Origin: Caloramator sp. mosi_1
GTDB taxonomy: Bacteria; Bacillota; Clostridia; Clostridiales; Caloramatoraceae
Assembly: GCF_028622835.1 (NCBI RefSeq)
Contig: NZ_CP117677.1
Span: 2,218,820-2,282,819 of the forward strand
Length of the DNA: 64,000 nucleotides
Direction: 5' to 3'
Position 1 is the first letter of the stretch, and each line of letters starts with the position of its first letter. The notes under the pieces are model-generated. The model was not told the origin of the DNA and did not search any database. It was given only the letters and a program-made list of their open reading frames with translations. Of this stretch, positions 1 through 8,922 are shown in pieces. The translations under genes and the position numbers were made by a program.

Positions 1-1
1 T

Positions 2-1170
2 AAACCAAGTTTAAAAAGAGTTATTAATGCGACAGGAACAGTTATTCATACTAATTTAGGGAGATCCCCGATTTCAAAATATGCTCTTGAGCGAATTATA
101 GAAATTGGAGGAAGATATAATAATTTAGAATACAATTTAGATGAAGGTAAGAGGGGATCAAGATATAGTCACGTAGAAAAACTACTCTGTAAAATAACAG
201 GAGCAGAGGATGCAATAGTTGTTAATAATAATGCAGCTGCAGTATTATTAGTATTGTCGACAATTGCAAAAAATAAGGAAGTTATAGTTTCAAGAGGACA
301 ATTAGTAGAAATAGGAGGTTCCTTTAGAGTTCCGTTGGTTATGGAACAAAGTGGAGCAATACTAAAGGAAGTAGGAACGACAAATAGAACGCATCTATTT
401 GATTATGAAAATGCAATATGTGAAAATACTGCGGCAATACTTAGGGTTCATCAGAGCAATTATAGAATTCTTGGTTTTACAGAGGAAGTTAGTATAGAAG
501 AATTGGTTGAATTAAAGAAAAAATATGGTCTACCTCTTATAGAAGATATTGGTAGTGGAGTTTTTATAGATTTATCTAAGTATGGACTAAGTTATGAACC
601 GACAGTACAAAATAGTATAAAAAAGGTGTAGATATTGTTACATTTAGTGGTGATAAACTATTAGGTGGGCCACAAGCTGGTATAATAATAGGAAAAAAGA
701 ATATATTCAAAGGATGAAGAAAAATCAGCTAACAAGGGCATTGAGAATAGATAAGTTTACATTAGCAGCTCTTGAAGCAACTTTAAATCTATATTTAAAT
801 GAAGAAGAAGTTATAAAAAATATTCCCATATTAAATATGTTGACACTTGATTATCAAGAATTAAAAAGAAGGGCAAATAAATTATTAAAAATTTTAAAGA
901 AAGAAATAAATGCTGAAAGAGCAAAAATAACAGTTAGAGAAGATTTTTCTACAGTTGGTGGAGGAGCTATGCCTCTTGAGACAATCCCAACATTCGTAGT
1001 AACTATAGAGCCAAAAAATAAAAAGGTAGAAGAGGTTGAAGAAGAATTAAGAAAATGTGAGAATACCTGTAGTAGTGAGGGTAAACAAAAATACTATAAT
1101 AATAGACCTTAGAACTCTTTTTGAGGATGATTATGTAATAATACAGAAAAATCTAAATAGCATCTTATAG
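2..1170 (+). CDS. selA: L-seryl-tRNA(Sec) selenium transferase SelA (5' end outside window)
   Basis: SelA is the PLP enzyme that converts seryl-tRNA(Sec) to selenocysteinyl-tRNA(Sec) using selenophosphate. The reading frame is already open at base 2, so the start codon and perhaps 70 residues lie upstream. Visible signatures are [16 protein letters not shown] near the start of the visible part, IEDIGSGVF, and the PLP-lysine motif [12 protein letters not shown], reached only after restoring a base in the A-run near 622. A second missing A falls near 703, and a further shift (net +1, or two missing bases) near 1062. After it the family-typical ending [12 protein letters not shown] appears and the gene stops at 1168-1170. 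It is followed 11 bases later by selB, so the two are co-transcribed. The interruptions look like sequence errors, not decay. Confidence 0.95.
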
Positions 1171-1181
1171 GGGCAAAATTA

Positions 1182-3083
1182 ATGCAAAATGTTATTATAG
1201 GAACAGCAGGACATATAGACCACGGAAAAACAACCTTAATAAAAGCATTAACAGGAAGAGATACAGATACATTAAAGGAAGAAAAAGAAAGAGGAATTAC
1301 CATTAATTTAGGTTTTACCTATTTTGATCTACCAAGTAAAAGAAGAGCAGGTATTGTAGATGTCCCAGGACACGAGAAGTTTATTAAGAATATGTTGGCT
1401 GGAGTTAGTGGTATAGATATTTTTCTCCTGGTGATTGCAGCAGATGAGGGAATTATGCCGCAAACAAGGGAACATTTAAATATATTAAAATTGTTGGATA
1501 TAAAAAAGGAATAGTTGTTTTAACTAAAATAGATTTAGTTGATAAAGAATGGCTGGAATTTGTTGTTGAAGATATAAAAGGATATTTAAAGAATACTCCT
1601 TTTAAGGATGCACCAATAATTCCAGTATCGTCAACAACTAAGCAAGGAATAGATAACCTAATAATTACAATAGATATATTAACACAAGAAATAAAGGGAG
1701 AGATTTAATTACCGACTTTAGGTTGCCAGTTGATAGATCCTTTACTGTAACGGGGTTTGGTACTGTTGTTACAGGTACATTGATATCAGGAAGTGTTTCT
1801 GTTGGTGAAGAATGTGAAATTTTTACAAAAGGTTTAAAAGGTAAAATAAGAAGTATACAAGTGCACGAAAAGGAAGTTAAAACAGCCTATGCAGGCCAAA
1901 GAGTAGCTTTAAATATTTCAGGTATAAAAAAGAAGATGTTAATAGAGGTGATGTTGTAGCAAAGCCTGGAAGTTTGGAAAATTCTTTAATGATTGATTGT
2001 AGATTAAATTATTTAGAGGATGCAACAAAAAATTAAAAAATAGAGACAGAATAAAATTATATCACGGTACCAAAGAGATTATTGGGAGAGTAATTTTATT
2101 GGATAAAGAAGAAATAGAGCCAGGAGACTCAGCTCTTGTTCAATTTAGACTTGAAGAGCCAATAGCTGCAAGGAGAGGAGATAAATTTATCATAAGAACG
2201 TATTCTCCTATGATTACAATAGGAGGGGAACGATATTAGAACCAAATGCTAAAAAGCATAAGTCGGGAGATATAAGAGTATTAGAAGAATTATTAATAAA
2301 AGAAAAGGGTAATGTTAAGGATATTGTAGAAGGGACTGTTGAAAAATATAGCAATCAATTTCCTAATATAGACGATGTAAAACGATTGATAGGAAGTGGA
2401 ATTGAAAATTTACAAGAAATTCTTGAAAGTTTATGTAAAGAAAAAAGATTTATTTATTTGATTTAGGAAGTGAAAAAATATATCTTCATAGTTCATATAT
2501 AAAACATATAAAAGAAAAGGCTATTAGGATCTTAAGCGATTATCATATTAAAAATTCTTTAATTAATGGTATGAATAAAGAAGAATTTAAAAATAAAGTA
2601 TTTGATCAAGAAATAAGAAGTAAATTAGTTGATATTCTTTTCAATATTTTACAGGAGGATACGATTGACATTAAAACAAATTATGTAAAACTTAAAGATT
2701 TTGAAGTTAGACTTAATAAAAGGCAATTAGAATTAAAAGAAAAAATATTAAAAGTGCTGAATGAATCAAATTTAATGCCACCTAAAATTGAAACTGTTTT
2801 AAGTGATTTTGGAAGAGAAAAAGAAACTGCAAGGAGAATTTTAGATTTGATGATAGAGGATGAAATTATAATAAACATAGAGAATGAGTACTGTTTTTTA
2901 AAAGAAAAATTAGAAAGTGCAAAAGAATGGCTTAAGGAGTATATTATAAATAATGGCGAAATATTAACTTCAGAGTTTAGAGATGGATTGCAAATAAGTA
3001 GGAAATATGCTGTTATGATTTTAGAGTATTTTGATTCAATAAAGTTTACAAAAAGAATTGAAGATAAAAGGGTGTTGTATTGA
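1182..3083 (+). CDS. selB: Selenocysteine-specific elongation factor SelB
   Basis: SelB is a GTPase that carries selenocysteinyl-tRNA(Sec) to UGA codons marked by a SECIS hairpin. The N-terminus shows the P-loop [14 protein letters not shown], the switch region [10 protein letters not shown] and the [12 protein letters not shown] motif, as in EF-Tu. EF-Tu-like beta-barrel domains follow (around [18 protein letters not shown]), and the last 250 residues are the lysine-rich winged-helix repeats that bind the SECIS RNA. Length after repair is about 635 aa, normal for the family. Frame changes occur near 1512, 1706, 1934, 2035, 2228 and 2458, each explained by one missing base in an A, G or T run. 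It lies between selA and the tRNA-Sec gene, completing the usual Sec insertion locus; selD is not in the window. Confidence 0.95.
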
Positions 3084-3152
3084 TAAAATTAATAGATATT
3101 TTTTATTTATTTTATTTACAAATATTATTTTTTATGTATAATAATAAAGCAC

Positions 3153-3249
3153 GGGGGTAGATAGGTGCTGGTGTGCCTACCGGTCTTCAAAACCGAGTTG
3201 ACGGGCTAATACCCCGTTGGGTGGGTTCGATTCCCACATACTCCCGCCA
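3153..3249 (+). tRNA. selC: tRNA-Sec (anticodon UCA), CCA encoded
   Basis: The sequence folds as a selenocysteine tRNA. It has a long acceptor stem (GGGGGTAG against ATACTCCC, one mismatch), a 6-bp D stem around the loop TGGT, the anticodon loop CTTCAAA containing TCA, a long variable arm (ACGGG...CCCGT), the T arm GTGGGTTCGATTCCCAC, discriminator G and an encoded CCA. The long variable arm, extended acceptor/T stack and UCA anticodon together exclude a suppressor or tRNA-Ser. It lies 69 bases after selB. Confidence 0.95.
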
Positions 3250-3262
3250 AAATAATGATGAA

Positions 3263-3286
3263 AACGCCTTAAAGGCGTTATTTTTT
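3263..3286 (+). terminator. Rho-independent terminator after tRNA-Sec
   Basis: AACGCC and GGCGTT form a 6-bp stem around a TTAAA loop, followed by A and six T. It closes the selA-selB-selC transcript before the bioY promoter. Confidence 0.85.
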
Positions 3287-3344
3287 AGATAATAAGTTAT
3301 AAACTAATTTTTCAATGTAGCAGCAAATTTCTTTACTAAAAAGT

Positions 3345-3373
3345 TTGACAATCAAAACAATATTTTATATAAT
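3345..3373 (+). promoter_or_regulatory. Sigma-A promoter of bioY
   Basis: Perfect -35 TTGACA (3345-3350), 17-bp spacer, perfect -10 TATAAT (3368-3373). The BirA operator begins two bases after the -10 box, so repressor binding would cover the transcription start. Confidence 0.85.
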
Positions 3374-3375
3374 AA

Positions 3376-3407
3376 TTGTAAACCAAATAATAAATATAAG
3401 TTTACAA
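3376..3407 (+). promoter_or_regulatory. BirA operator (biotin-responsive)
   Basis: TTGTAAAC and GTTTACAA form a perfect 8-bp inverted repeat separated by 16 bases. This matches the known Firmicute BirA box (half-sites of the TTGTTAAC type with a 14-16 bp spacer). It lies between the -10 box and the bioY ribosome site, consistent with direct repression by biotinyl-AMP-loaded BirA, whose gene is the next one downstream. Confidence 0.85.
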
Positions 3408-3419
3408 CGGGAGGTATTT

Positions 3420-3959
3420 ATGAAAGCAACAGAATTAGTAATTATTAGTTTGTTTTCTATTTTGACAGCTGTAGGTGCGTACATAAATATTCCTATATTT
3501 TATGTTCCATTTACTTTGCAAATTGTTTTTGTTATTATGTCTGGTATTATTTTAGGTTCAAAAAAGCTGCAATTTCACAGGTTGTCTATTTGTTAATGGG
3601 ACTACTTGGTATTCCAGTCTTTGCAGGTGGAACTGCAGGAGTACAAGTAATACTTAAACCAAGTTTTGGATATTTAATAGGTTTTATATTTGGTGCCTAT
3701 GCAACAGGAAAAGTATTAGAAATAAGCAAAAACAAAACCTAATTATTATGTTTTTAGCTTCTTTATTAGGTGTCGGTGTTGTTTATTTATTTGGTATAAC
3801 TTATTTATATTTTATTTTAAATGTATACTTTAAAAAAGTGTTACCGTATTTTGGGCACTTAAGAATGGTATTTTAATATTTTTACCCTTTGATATATTGA
3901 AATGTTTGTTGGCTACATTTGCTGGATTTAAAATAAAAAAGTTGCAGATTTATAATTAA
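3420..3959 (+). CDS. bioY: Biotin transporter substrate-binding component BioY
   Basis: BioY is the membrane S-component that captures biotin, alone or with a shared ECF energising module. The start ATG at 3420 is preceded by GGGAGG at a good distance. The protein opens with MKATELVIISLFSILTAVGA and shows the family patterns VPFTLQ, GLLGIPVFAGGTAG and, near the end, LPFDILKCLLA, with about six hydrophobic segments in roughly 180 residues. Missing bases near 3565, 3738 and 3835 break the frame. After repair the protein runs to a stop near 3959; the last few residues are uncertain because of an A-run at 3931. No ECF ATPase genes are adjacent, so it either works alone or shares a module encoded elsewhere. 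Confidence 0.93.
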
Positions 3960-3972
3960 AAGTTTTAAAATA

Positions 3973-3992
3973 CCCGATATTAACATATCGGG
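3973..3992. terminator. Bidirectional terminator between bioY and birA
   Basis: CCCGATAT and ATATCGGG form a perfect 8-bp stem with a TAAC loop. T-rich sequence follows on the plus strand, and on the minus strand the flank is TATTTTAAAACT. It sits just between the two convergent stop codons and can serve both. Confidence 0.8.
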
Positions 3993-3999
3993 CTAATTT

Positions 4000-4973
4000 T
4001 TATTTGATATACATATTATGTAGACTTACCTCACCTGAGAGCAACTTTTCAATAGTTCCATTTTTATTTATAATCAATTGACCTTCAGCGTCAATATCAA
4101 GTACTTTTGCTACAAACCTTTCATTTGGTTTAATTATTTCTACCTCTTTATTTATTATTGCTGAATTTTTACGAACAATTTCTAAATATGGCATTATATT
4201 TTTAGTATATATGTATTCTAAATAAAATTTTTCAAATGTATTTAGTACTTCAGCAGTTAATTTCTTTCTGTCAATGTATTCTCCAGTTTCTATTTTTAAT
4301 GAAGTTGCAATTTGATTTAGATCTGAAGTAAAGTCTTCAATTTCTTGATTAACGTTGATTCCTATTCCTATAATTAAGTAGTTTATATGATTTAATTCTG
4401 CGTTCATTTCCGTTAATATGCCACATAACTTCTTGTTATTTATTAGTATGTCATTTGGCCATTTAATTTTTATATCAATGTTAAATTTGCTTAGTGATTG
4501 GTATATTGCAGATGCAGTAAGAATTGTAAGCTTATGTGCTTCTGTTGGAGGTAAATTAGGATGAAGAATAATCGACATCCAAATACCTTTTCCTTCGGAG
4601 AAATCCAAGTTCTACCTAATCTTCCTCTTCCTTTTGTTTGTTCTTCTGCAATTATGACTAATCCATCCTTTGCATTATTAACTATAGACTTAGCATAAGA
4701 ATTAGTAGAATCTATAGTTTGATAATACATAATATCTCTACCAATAAATTCTGTTTTTAGAAACGGATAAATTTCATCATAAGATAAAATATCAGGAGCA
4801 CTGATTAGTTTATATCCATTATTAGTTAATGATTCAATTGTATAGCCTTCCTTCTTTAATTGATTTATATGTTTCCATATAGCAGCACGAGAAATTCCTA
4901 ATAATTTACTTAGCTCTTCACCAGAAACAAAGGTATTTGACGCTTTTAATATATTCAGTATTTTGGACTTCAT
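4000..4973 (-). CDS. birA: Bifunctional biotin ligase / biotin repressor BirA
   Basis: The N-terminal 60 residues are a winged helix (SGEELSKLLGISRAAIWKHI), the DNA-binding module found in regulatory BirA proteins. The ligase domain follows with GRGRLGRTW, the biotinyl-AMP loop, then IKWPNDILINNKKLCGIL and the IGIGINVNQ signature, ending in the small C-terminal beta domain. About 325 aa, normal for the bifunctional type. One missing base in a G pair near 4594 splits the frame inside the catalytic domain. The start ATG at 4973 has GGGGTGAT upstream. It biotinylates biotin-dependent carboxylases and should repress bioY through the operator at 3376-3407. An IS now ends only 28 bp upstream of its start codon. 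Confidence 0.95.
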
Positions 4974-4990
4974 TTAATCACCCCATTGAT

Positions 4991-5001
4991 ATTATTACTA
5001 T
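4991..5001. repeat. Left copy of 11-bp direct repeat flanking the IS
   Basis: ATTATTACTAT here is repeated exactly at 6636-6646, immediately outside the matching IS ends. It is read as a target-site duplication. Confidence 0.8.
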
Positions 5002-6635
5002 AGCCTTGAGCATAACTCAAAGACCTTGATTTTACTAGCCCGATAGGGCCAAATTTTTTATCACTCAAATTTATGTCATAGGATTTCCTCTCTTTTTGTC
5101 GAATTATACTATATAACCACACATAATACAAAAACAATAAGGAGGAAATCTCTATGTACCAACGTCAAGAAATATTTAATATAATTGAACTTTTTACTTC
5201 TCAAAAACTTATCAATTTTTATACTAAAATCTTTGATAGTCTTGATTTATCTATATTACCCGATAGGATTCCTTCTAAATATGGTCCTAATGGCTATTCT
5301 CGCCATGCTCTTTTAGAGCCTTTATTGTTATGAAATGTGAGAAGTTCGGCAAAATTACTGACCTAAAAGATTTTCTAGAAAATAATCTAATCATTGCTCA
5401 GCTTTGTGGTTTTAATATTCTTAAGCCTTTGCCTTCATACTCAGTTTTTCAGAGATTTATTAAAAATTTATCTAACTCTTATCTTAAGGAAATCATGAAA
5501 AATCAAGTTAATATTCTTAAAGAACTAGGATTTATTGACAACAACTTTATATCAGTTGATGCAACGCCTGTTAAAGCTAACACTAAATTTAATAATCCTA
5601 AATGCTTCGCAAATAACAAGTTTTCTAAAAATAACCCGCCTTCTTCTGATAAAGATTGTAAATTAGGTGTTCATACTGCTAATAACTCTATGAATGTTCA
5701 AGTTTCAGAAGATAAACCTAATAATTCAAAGAAAAAATATGAATTCTACTGGGGATACAAAAATCATGTTATTTGTGATGCTATCTCTGGTCTTCCCATT
5801 GCTGAATTTACTACAACCGCTGATGTCAATGAAATTTCTAACTTTACAGAAATCCTATCTGATACAAATGAGTGGTTCCCACTCAAAGGTAGTTATATTA
5901 TTGCTGATAAAGGCTATGATTCAAAGCAAAATCATGACTTTATTCGTAATACCCTTAAAGGTCATGCTTTCATTGCATTAAATAAACGTGGAAGAAAGCC
6001 TAAAGACTTAACATCCACAGGTAATGTAATATGCGATGCTGGATTAGCAATGCATAAAGATGGCAAACAATATTTTGATTCCTATATTAAACAAAAGTTT
6101 TGCTGTCCTTTTAGAACTTCTAAAGATGATTCTTTATGTCCATGTAACCACGAAAAATTCTTTAACGGTAAGAAAAACAGAGGTTGTGTAAAATACATAA
6201 GTATTGGCACTGATTATAGATCTTCCATAAATCGTGATTCTATATTTTTCAAGAAAATATACAGTCTTAGAACTGAATCTGAAAGATACAATTCTAGATG
6301 GAAGAATCTAAATACTGAGCAAGCTTATGTTAAAAATATTAACTCTGTTGCTAATCTAAATACAATCGGACATATTTGTCTTTTAACTATTGCAATTGCT
6401 GCTATAAAATCTGGCTGTGTTGATAAATACAAATCCCTATCGGGATTAAAAGGACAGCTTAAACTAAGTTATATCAAAATTTTTAAGCATCAATTTCACC
6501 AAGGGGATAGTCTACCCTTTTTTGTTTCTTTCATTTCAATTTAAATTCCATTTTTGATAGTTAAGCTACGCTTAATAAAAATTGTAATAATTTAACTTTT
6601 GTTGTTTTATTTTTTATTTAATTATGCTCATATCT
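5002..6635. mobile_element. Insertion sequence, about 1.63 kb, IS1182-like
   Basis: The element carries one DDE transposase gene and imperfect terminal inverted repeats. The left end is AGCCTTGAGCATAACTC. The right end read on the minus strand is AGATATGAGCATAATTA, sharing the initial AG and the block TGAGCATAA. The exact direct repeat ATTATTACTAT flanks both ends, which fixes the borders. A small hairpin GCCC(GATA)GGGC followed by T-rich sequence at 5038-5057 could stop incoming transcription. IS1182-family assignment rests on the transposase and the size, not on a database match. Because the duplication is intact and the transposase has only one homopolymer-type break, insertion looks recent. 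Confidence 0.85.
5154..6544 (+). CDS. IS1182-like DDE transposase
   Basis: Cut-and-paste transposase with an N-terminal DUF772-like region (IPDRI-type start near residue 30, then HALLRAFIVMK after frame repair) and a C-terminal DDE domain. Visible active-site neighbourhoods are FISVDATPVKA (first Asp) and SYIIADKGYDSKQN (second Asp), with the RTESERYNSRWKNLNTEQAY segment carrying the catalytic Glu. A cluster CPFRTS...CPCNHEKF may bind metal. Start ATG 5154 has AAGGAGG eight bases upstream. One missing T in the run near 5313 divides the frame after 57 codons. Total about 464 aa, normal for the family. The base composition is less A-biased on the coding strand than its neighbours, fitting a transferred gene. 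Confidence 0.9.
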
Positions 6636-6646
6636 ATTATTACTAT
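6636..6646. repeat. Right copy of 11-bp direct repeat flanking the IS
   Basis: Exact ATTATTACTAT match to 4991-5001. Between here and the dacF-like gene at 6739 there is only AT-rich promoter-type sequence. Confidence 0.8.
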
Positions 6647-6649
6647 TTT

Positions 6650-6679
6650 ATTATATATTTAAAAATGTTATATAATCAA
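6650..6679 (-). promoter_or_regulatory. Probable original birA promoter, now cut off by the IS
   Basis: Read on the minus strand: TTGATT (6674-6679), 18-bp spacer, TATAAT (6650-6655). A start about seven bases further would fall inside the duplicated ATTATTACTAT. Before insertion this would have led directly into the short birA leader. On the plus strand TATAAT at 6671-6676 with a weak TTATTA 17 bp upstream may serve the carboxypeptidase gene. Confidence 0.5.
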
Positions 6680-6738
6680 TAAATAAAAAATATTGCATTC
6701 GTAGGAATAAATTGTTAAAATTAATAGAGAGGTGATAT

Positions 6739-7855
6739 ATGAAGCATATTATTATAATTATCGGTACAATTTTAGCTTTTTTACAAATACAGTGTATGTA
6801 AATGCAAATGTATTAGAAAATCAGTTAAATTGCAAATCTGCTGTTCTAATAGATGCCGAAAATGGAAAGGTTTTATTTGAAAAAATAAGGATGAAATAAG
6901 GGCTATAGCGTCCTTAACAAAATTGATGACATATTATACATTTATCGATGCATTAGGTAGTGATTATAAAAATAACTTTGTTATTTATAATTTAGATAAT
7001 AAAAAATTTAATTATGATGAACCCATATTAAATGTTAATTATGGAGAAAAAGTTAAAGTAGATGATTTAATAACAGCAATGTTAGTATTTTCTGCTAATA
7101 ATGCACCAGAAGTGCTTGAACAGGAGTATTATAGAGTAAAGAAAGAAAATTTAGTATATAGGATGAATGAAAATGCAAAATTGTTAGGGTTAAATAGGAC
7201 TTTTTATATCAACTCTTCAGGATTAACTAAAAATAAAAATTACAATATATCAACTGCCTATGAACAGGCTTTACTTGCTTATATCATTTTAAATAAACAT
7301 AGGGATATATTAAACTATACCTCTTTGCATAGTTTTAAGTTTAAAAATATTATATATCCTTCTACTAATAAGTTATTAGGAAGATTGAAAGGTGTAGATG
7401 GGTTAAAGACAGGTTATACAGAAGAAGCAGGATACTGTTTGATTGCAACACTTGATGCAACAAACTCAAAAGGAAAAGGAAAACCCTTAAGATTTATAAG
7501 TGTTGTTTTAGGTTGTGAAACAAAAGATGCAAGATTTGAGGATACTAAAAGAATATTAAATTATGCAATAGAAAATTATGAGAATTATGTAATTACAAAT
7601 AAAACAAATCTTGAGGTTCAAAATAAAAATTATATTGGAAATAAATTGATTTACACACCAAAGACAGATGTTGCAGTGTTAATGAAAAATAATGACAATG
7701 TAGAAGTAAGTATAAATTTAAATAGTAAATTAAATAGAAAAATACATAAGGGCGATGTTATTGGTAAAATTGTGATTAAAACTAGTATTGATCAGATAGA
7801 AGTAGATGCGGTTGCTGCTTCCGATTTTAGTAAAAAAGTATTTTCTATAAGATAA
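6739..7855 (+). CDS. dacF: Serine-type D-Ala-D-Ala carboxypeptidase (DacF-like, peptidase S11)
   Basis: Penicillin-binding protein that trims the terminal D-alanine from peptidoglycan stem peptides outside the membrane. It has an N-terminal signal segment (MKHIIIIIGTILAFF, then a small-residue site after VYVNA). All three S11 motifs are present: SLTK with the nucleophilic serine, SANN, and KTG in GLKTGYTEEAG. A C-terminal beta domain after residue 260 is typical of PBP5/DacF. Two missing bases, near 6783 (T-run) and 6885 (A-run), divide the N-terminus; after repair it is about 373 aa. Start ATG 6739 follows GAGAGGTGAT. It stands alone downstream of the IS. Sporulation-specific DacF versus vegetative DacA cannot be decided from sequence alone. 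Confidence 0.88.
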
Positions 7856-7898
7856 GAGAATACATTGAAAATTATTTAAAAGGGTTGGGGTGGTTTGG

Positions 7899-8062
7899 AT
7901 GGATAAGGTTAAAGATGACTTAATTTTATTGTGTGAGCGTTTTATTGAGCTGCCTGAAAACCTTCTTAAAGAAAATAAAATTTCAAAGGAACAATATGAA
8001 GAATTAACAAAAACAAAAAAGAGTTTCTTATTAATATAAAAAGTATGGCGGAGATGGATTAA
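7899..8062 (+). CDS. Small acidic/lysine-rich protein, 53 aa, unknown
   Basis: Start ATG 7899 follows a GGGTTGGGGTGG stretch. After one missing A near 8019 is restored, the frame reads to a stop at 8060-8062 that overlaps the next gene's ATG (TAATG). The protein is predicted to be helical and charged (MDKVKDDLILLCERFIELPE at the start, KSMAEMD at the end), with no membrane segment. The overlap implies translational coupling with the downstream TVP38-family gene. I do not recognise the family. Its length, start and coupling support a real gene; function is unknown. Confidence 0.6.
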
Positions 8063-8744
8063 TGTATAAGTTGAATAATATTAAAATATTAATTCTAACC
8101 ACATTTTTAACAATAATTACAATAGTTGTTGTTAAATTTCATCTATACAATCTTAATGATATGAAATACTTAGTTACCTCATATGGGAAGCTGGCTCCTT
8201 TTATATTTTTTATATTATGTATTTTAAGACCAATACTTCTTTTGCCAATAGGTTTGTTTTCAGTTCTTGGGGAATTTTATTTGGTTCTATAAAGGGAACA
8301 ATACTAACTGTTTTAGGCAGTACAGTTGGTTCTATAATAGCTTATTATATTTCGTGGTTTTTAGGAGCAGATTTTTTCAAAATTATTTTGGAGATAAAAT
8401 AGAAAAGTATTCATTTAATGAAAAAATGCTTTTAAAATAACTTTTTAATGAGAGTTATACCAATACTGCCCTGTGATTTTGTAAGTTATATCTGCGGACT
8501 TTCAAGAGTAAATATAATTAAATATACAATTGCATCATTTATAGGAATAATACCTGGAACATATGTTTATAGTTTATTTGGTAGTTCGTTAAATAACGTT
8601 TATTCTAAACAATTTATATTTTCTATTTTTATGATTATTTTATTATCATCAATTCCTTTTATATTAAGACGAAAACAAAAAGGAAAGAAAAGCGATGAAC
8701 AAATAGTAAAATCATTGTTATCAGATATTGACAATGAAGTTTAA
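8062..8744 (+). CDS. TVP38/TMEM64 family integral membrane protein
   Basis: A polytopic membrane protein of about 228 aa in the TVP38/TMEM64 (DedA-related, VTT domain) family. It has an N-terminal membrane anchor, then the family core: CILRPILLLPIGLFSVLGG, GSTVGSIIAYYISWFLGADF, and the loop RVIPILPCDFVSYICGLSRV, where proline-rich re-entrant segments and the conserved G-x-S/R-V pattern are seen. A final membrane segment and a basic tail follow. Frame changes near 8270, 8382 and 8440 each fit one missing base. Family members are implicated in phospholipid flipping; the substrate here is unknown. The promoter of the next transcript lies inside its last codons. Confidence 0.82.
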
Positions 8745-8756
8745 ACAGTGTAAAAT
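8728..8756 (+). promoter_or_regulatory. Promoter driving the Mn2+ riboswitch and cation ATPase
   Basis: TTGACA (8728-8733), 17-bp spacer, TAAAAT (8751-8756). It starts inside the end of the TVP38-family gene and would begin transcription right before the riboswitch aptamer. Confidence 0.8.
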
Positions 8757-8762
8757 TTCCTG

Positions 8763-8858
8763 TAAAGGGAGTAACTCGACTCATTAGAGTATAACCAATC
8801 GTCATCGCGGCAAATGCCCGGTTGGTTAACAAGCTTTGCTTGTGAGTAAGACCTTTAT
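8763..8858 (+). ncRNA. yybP-ykoY (manganese-sensing) riboswitch aptamer
   Basis: The leader has the conserved elements of the yybP-ykoY family. They are the 5' block AAAGGGAGTAACTCGACTC, the loop segment CGTCATCGCGGCAAATGCCC, a small variable hairpin (ACAAGC...GCTTGT), and the closing TAAGACCTTT that pairs with the 5' AAAGG to form P1. This class binds Mn2+ and usually controls Mn2+ exporters and P-type cation ATPases, which is exactly the gene that follows. Confidence 0.92.
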
Positions 8859-8890
8859 CCATTTTTTAATGGATAAAGGTCTTTTGTTTT
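8848..8890 (+). terminator. Riboswitch expression-platform terminator
   Basis: AAGACCTTTATCCATT pairs with AATGGATAAAGGTCTT around a four-T loop, followed by TTGTTTTG. Its 5' arm reuses the bases that close aptamer P1, so metal binding should stabilise P1, block this hairpin and let transcription proceed (an ON switch). The hairpin/P1 overlap is seen; the direction of control is inferred from the family. Confidence 0.88.
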
Positions 8891-8922
8891 GTAATAATAA
8901 ATTGTAAAGGAGGTTTTAGACG

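Noticed and set aside
5330..5335. Possible programmed frameshift in the transposase
   Set aside because: Programmed shifting in IS elements usually uses a slippery run plus structure. Here a missing T in a T-run after 57 codons is the same kind of defect seen in housekeeping genes, so the sequence-error explanation is preferred.
5006..6575. Palindromes TTGAGCATAACTCAA and TTAAGCTACGCTTAA as the IS ends
   Set aside because: They look like a pair of inverted repeats, but the outer match TGAGCATAA together with the exact 11-bp direct repeat outside it defines the true right end at 6635.
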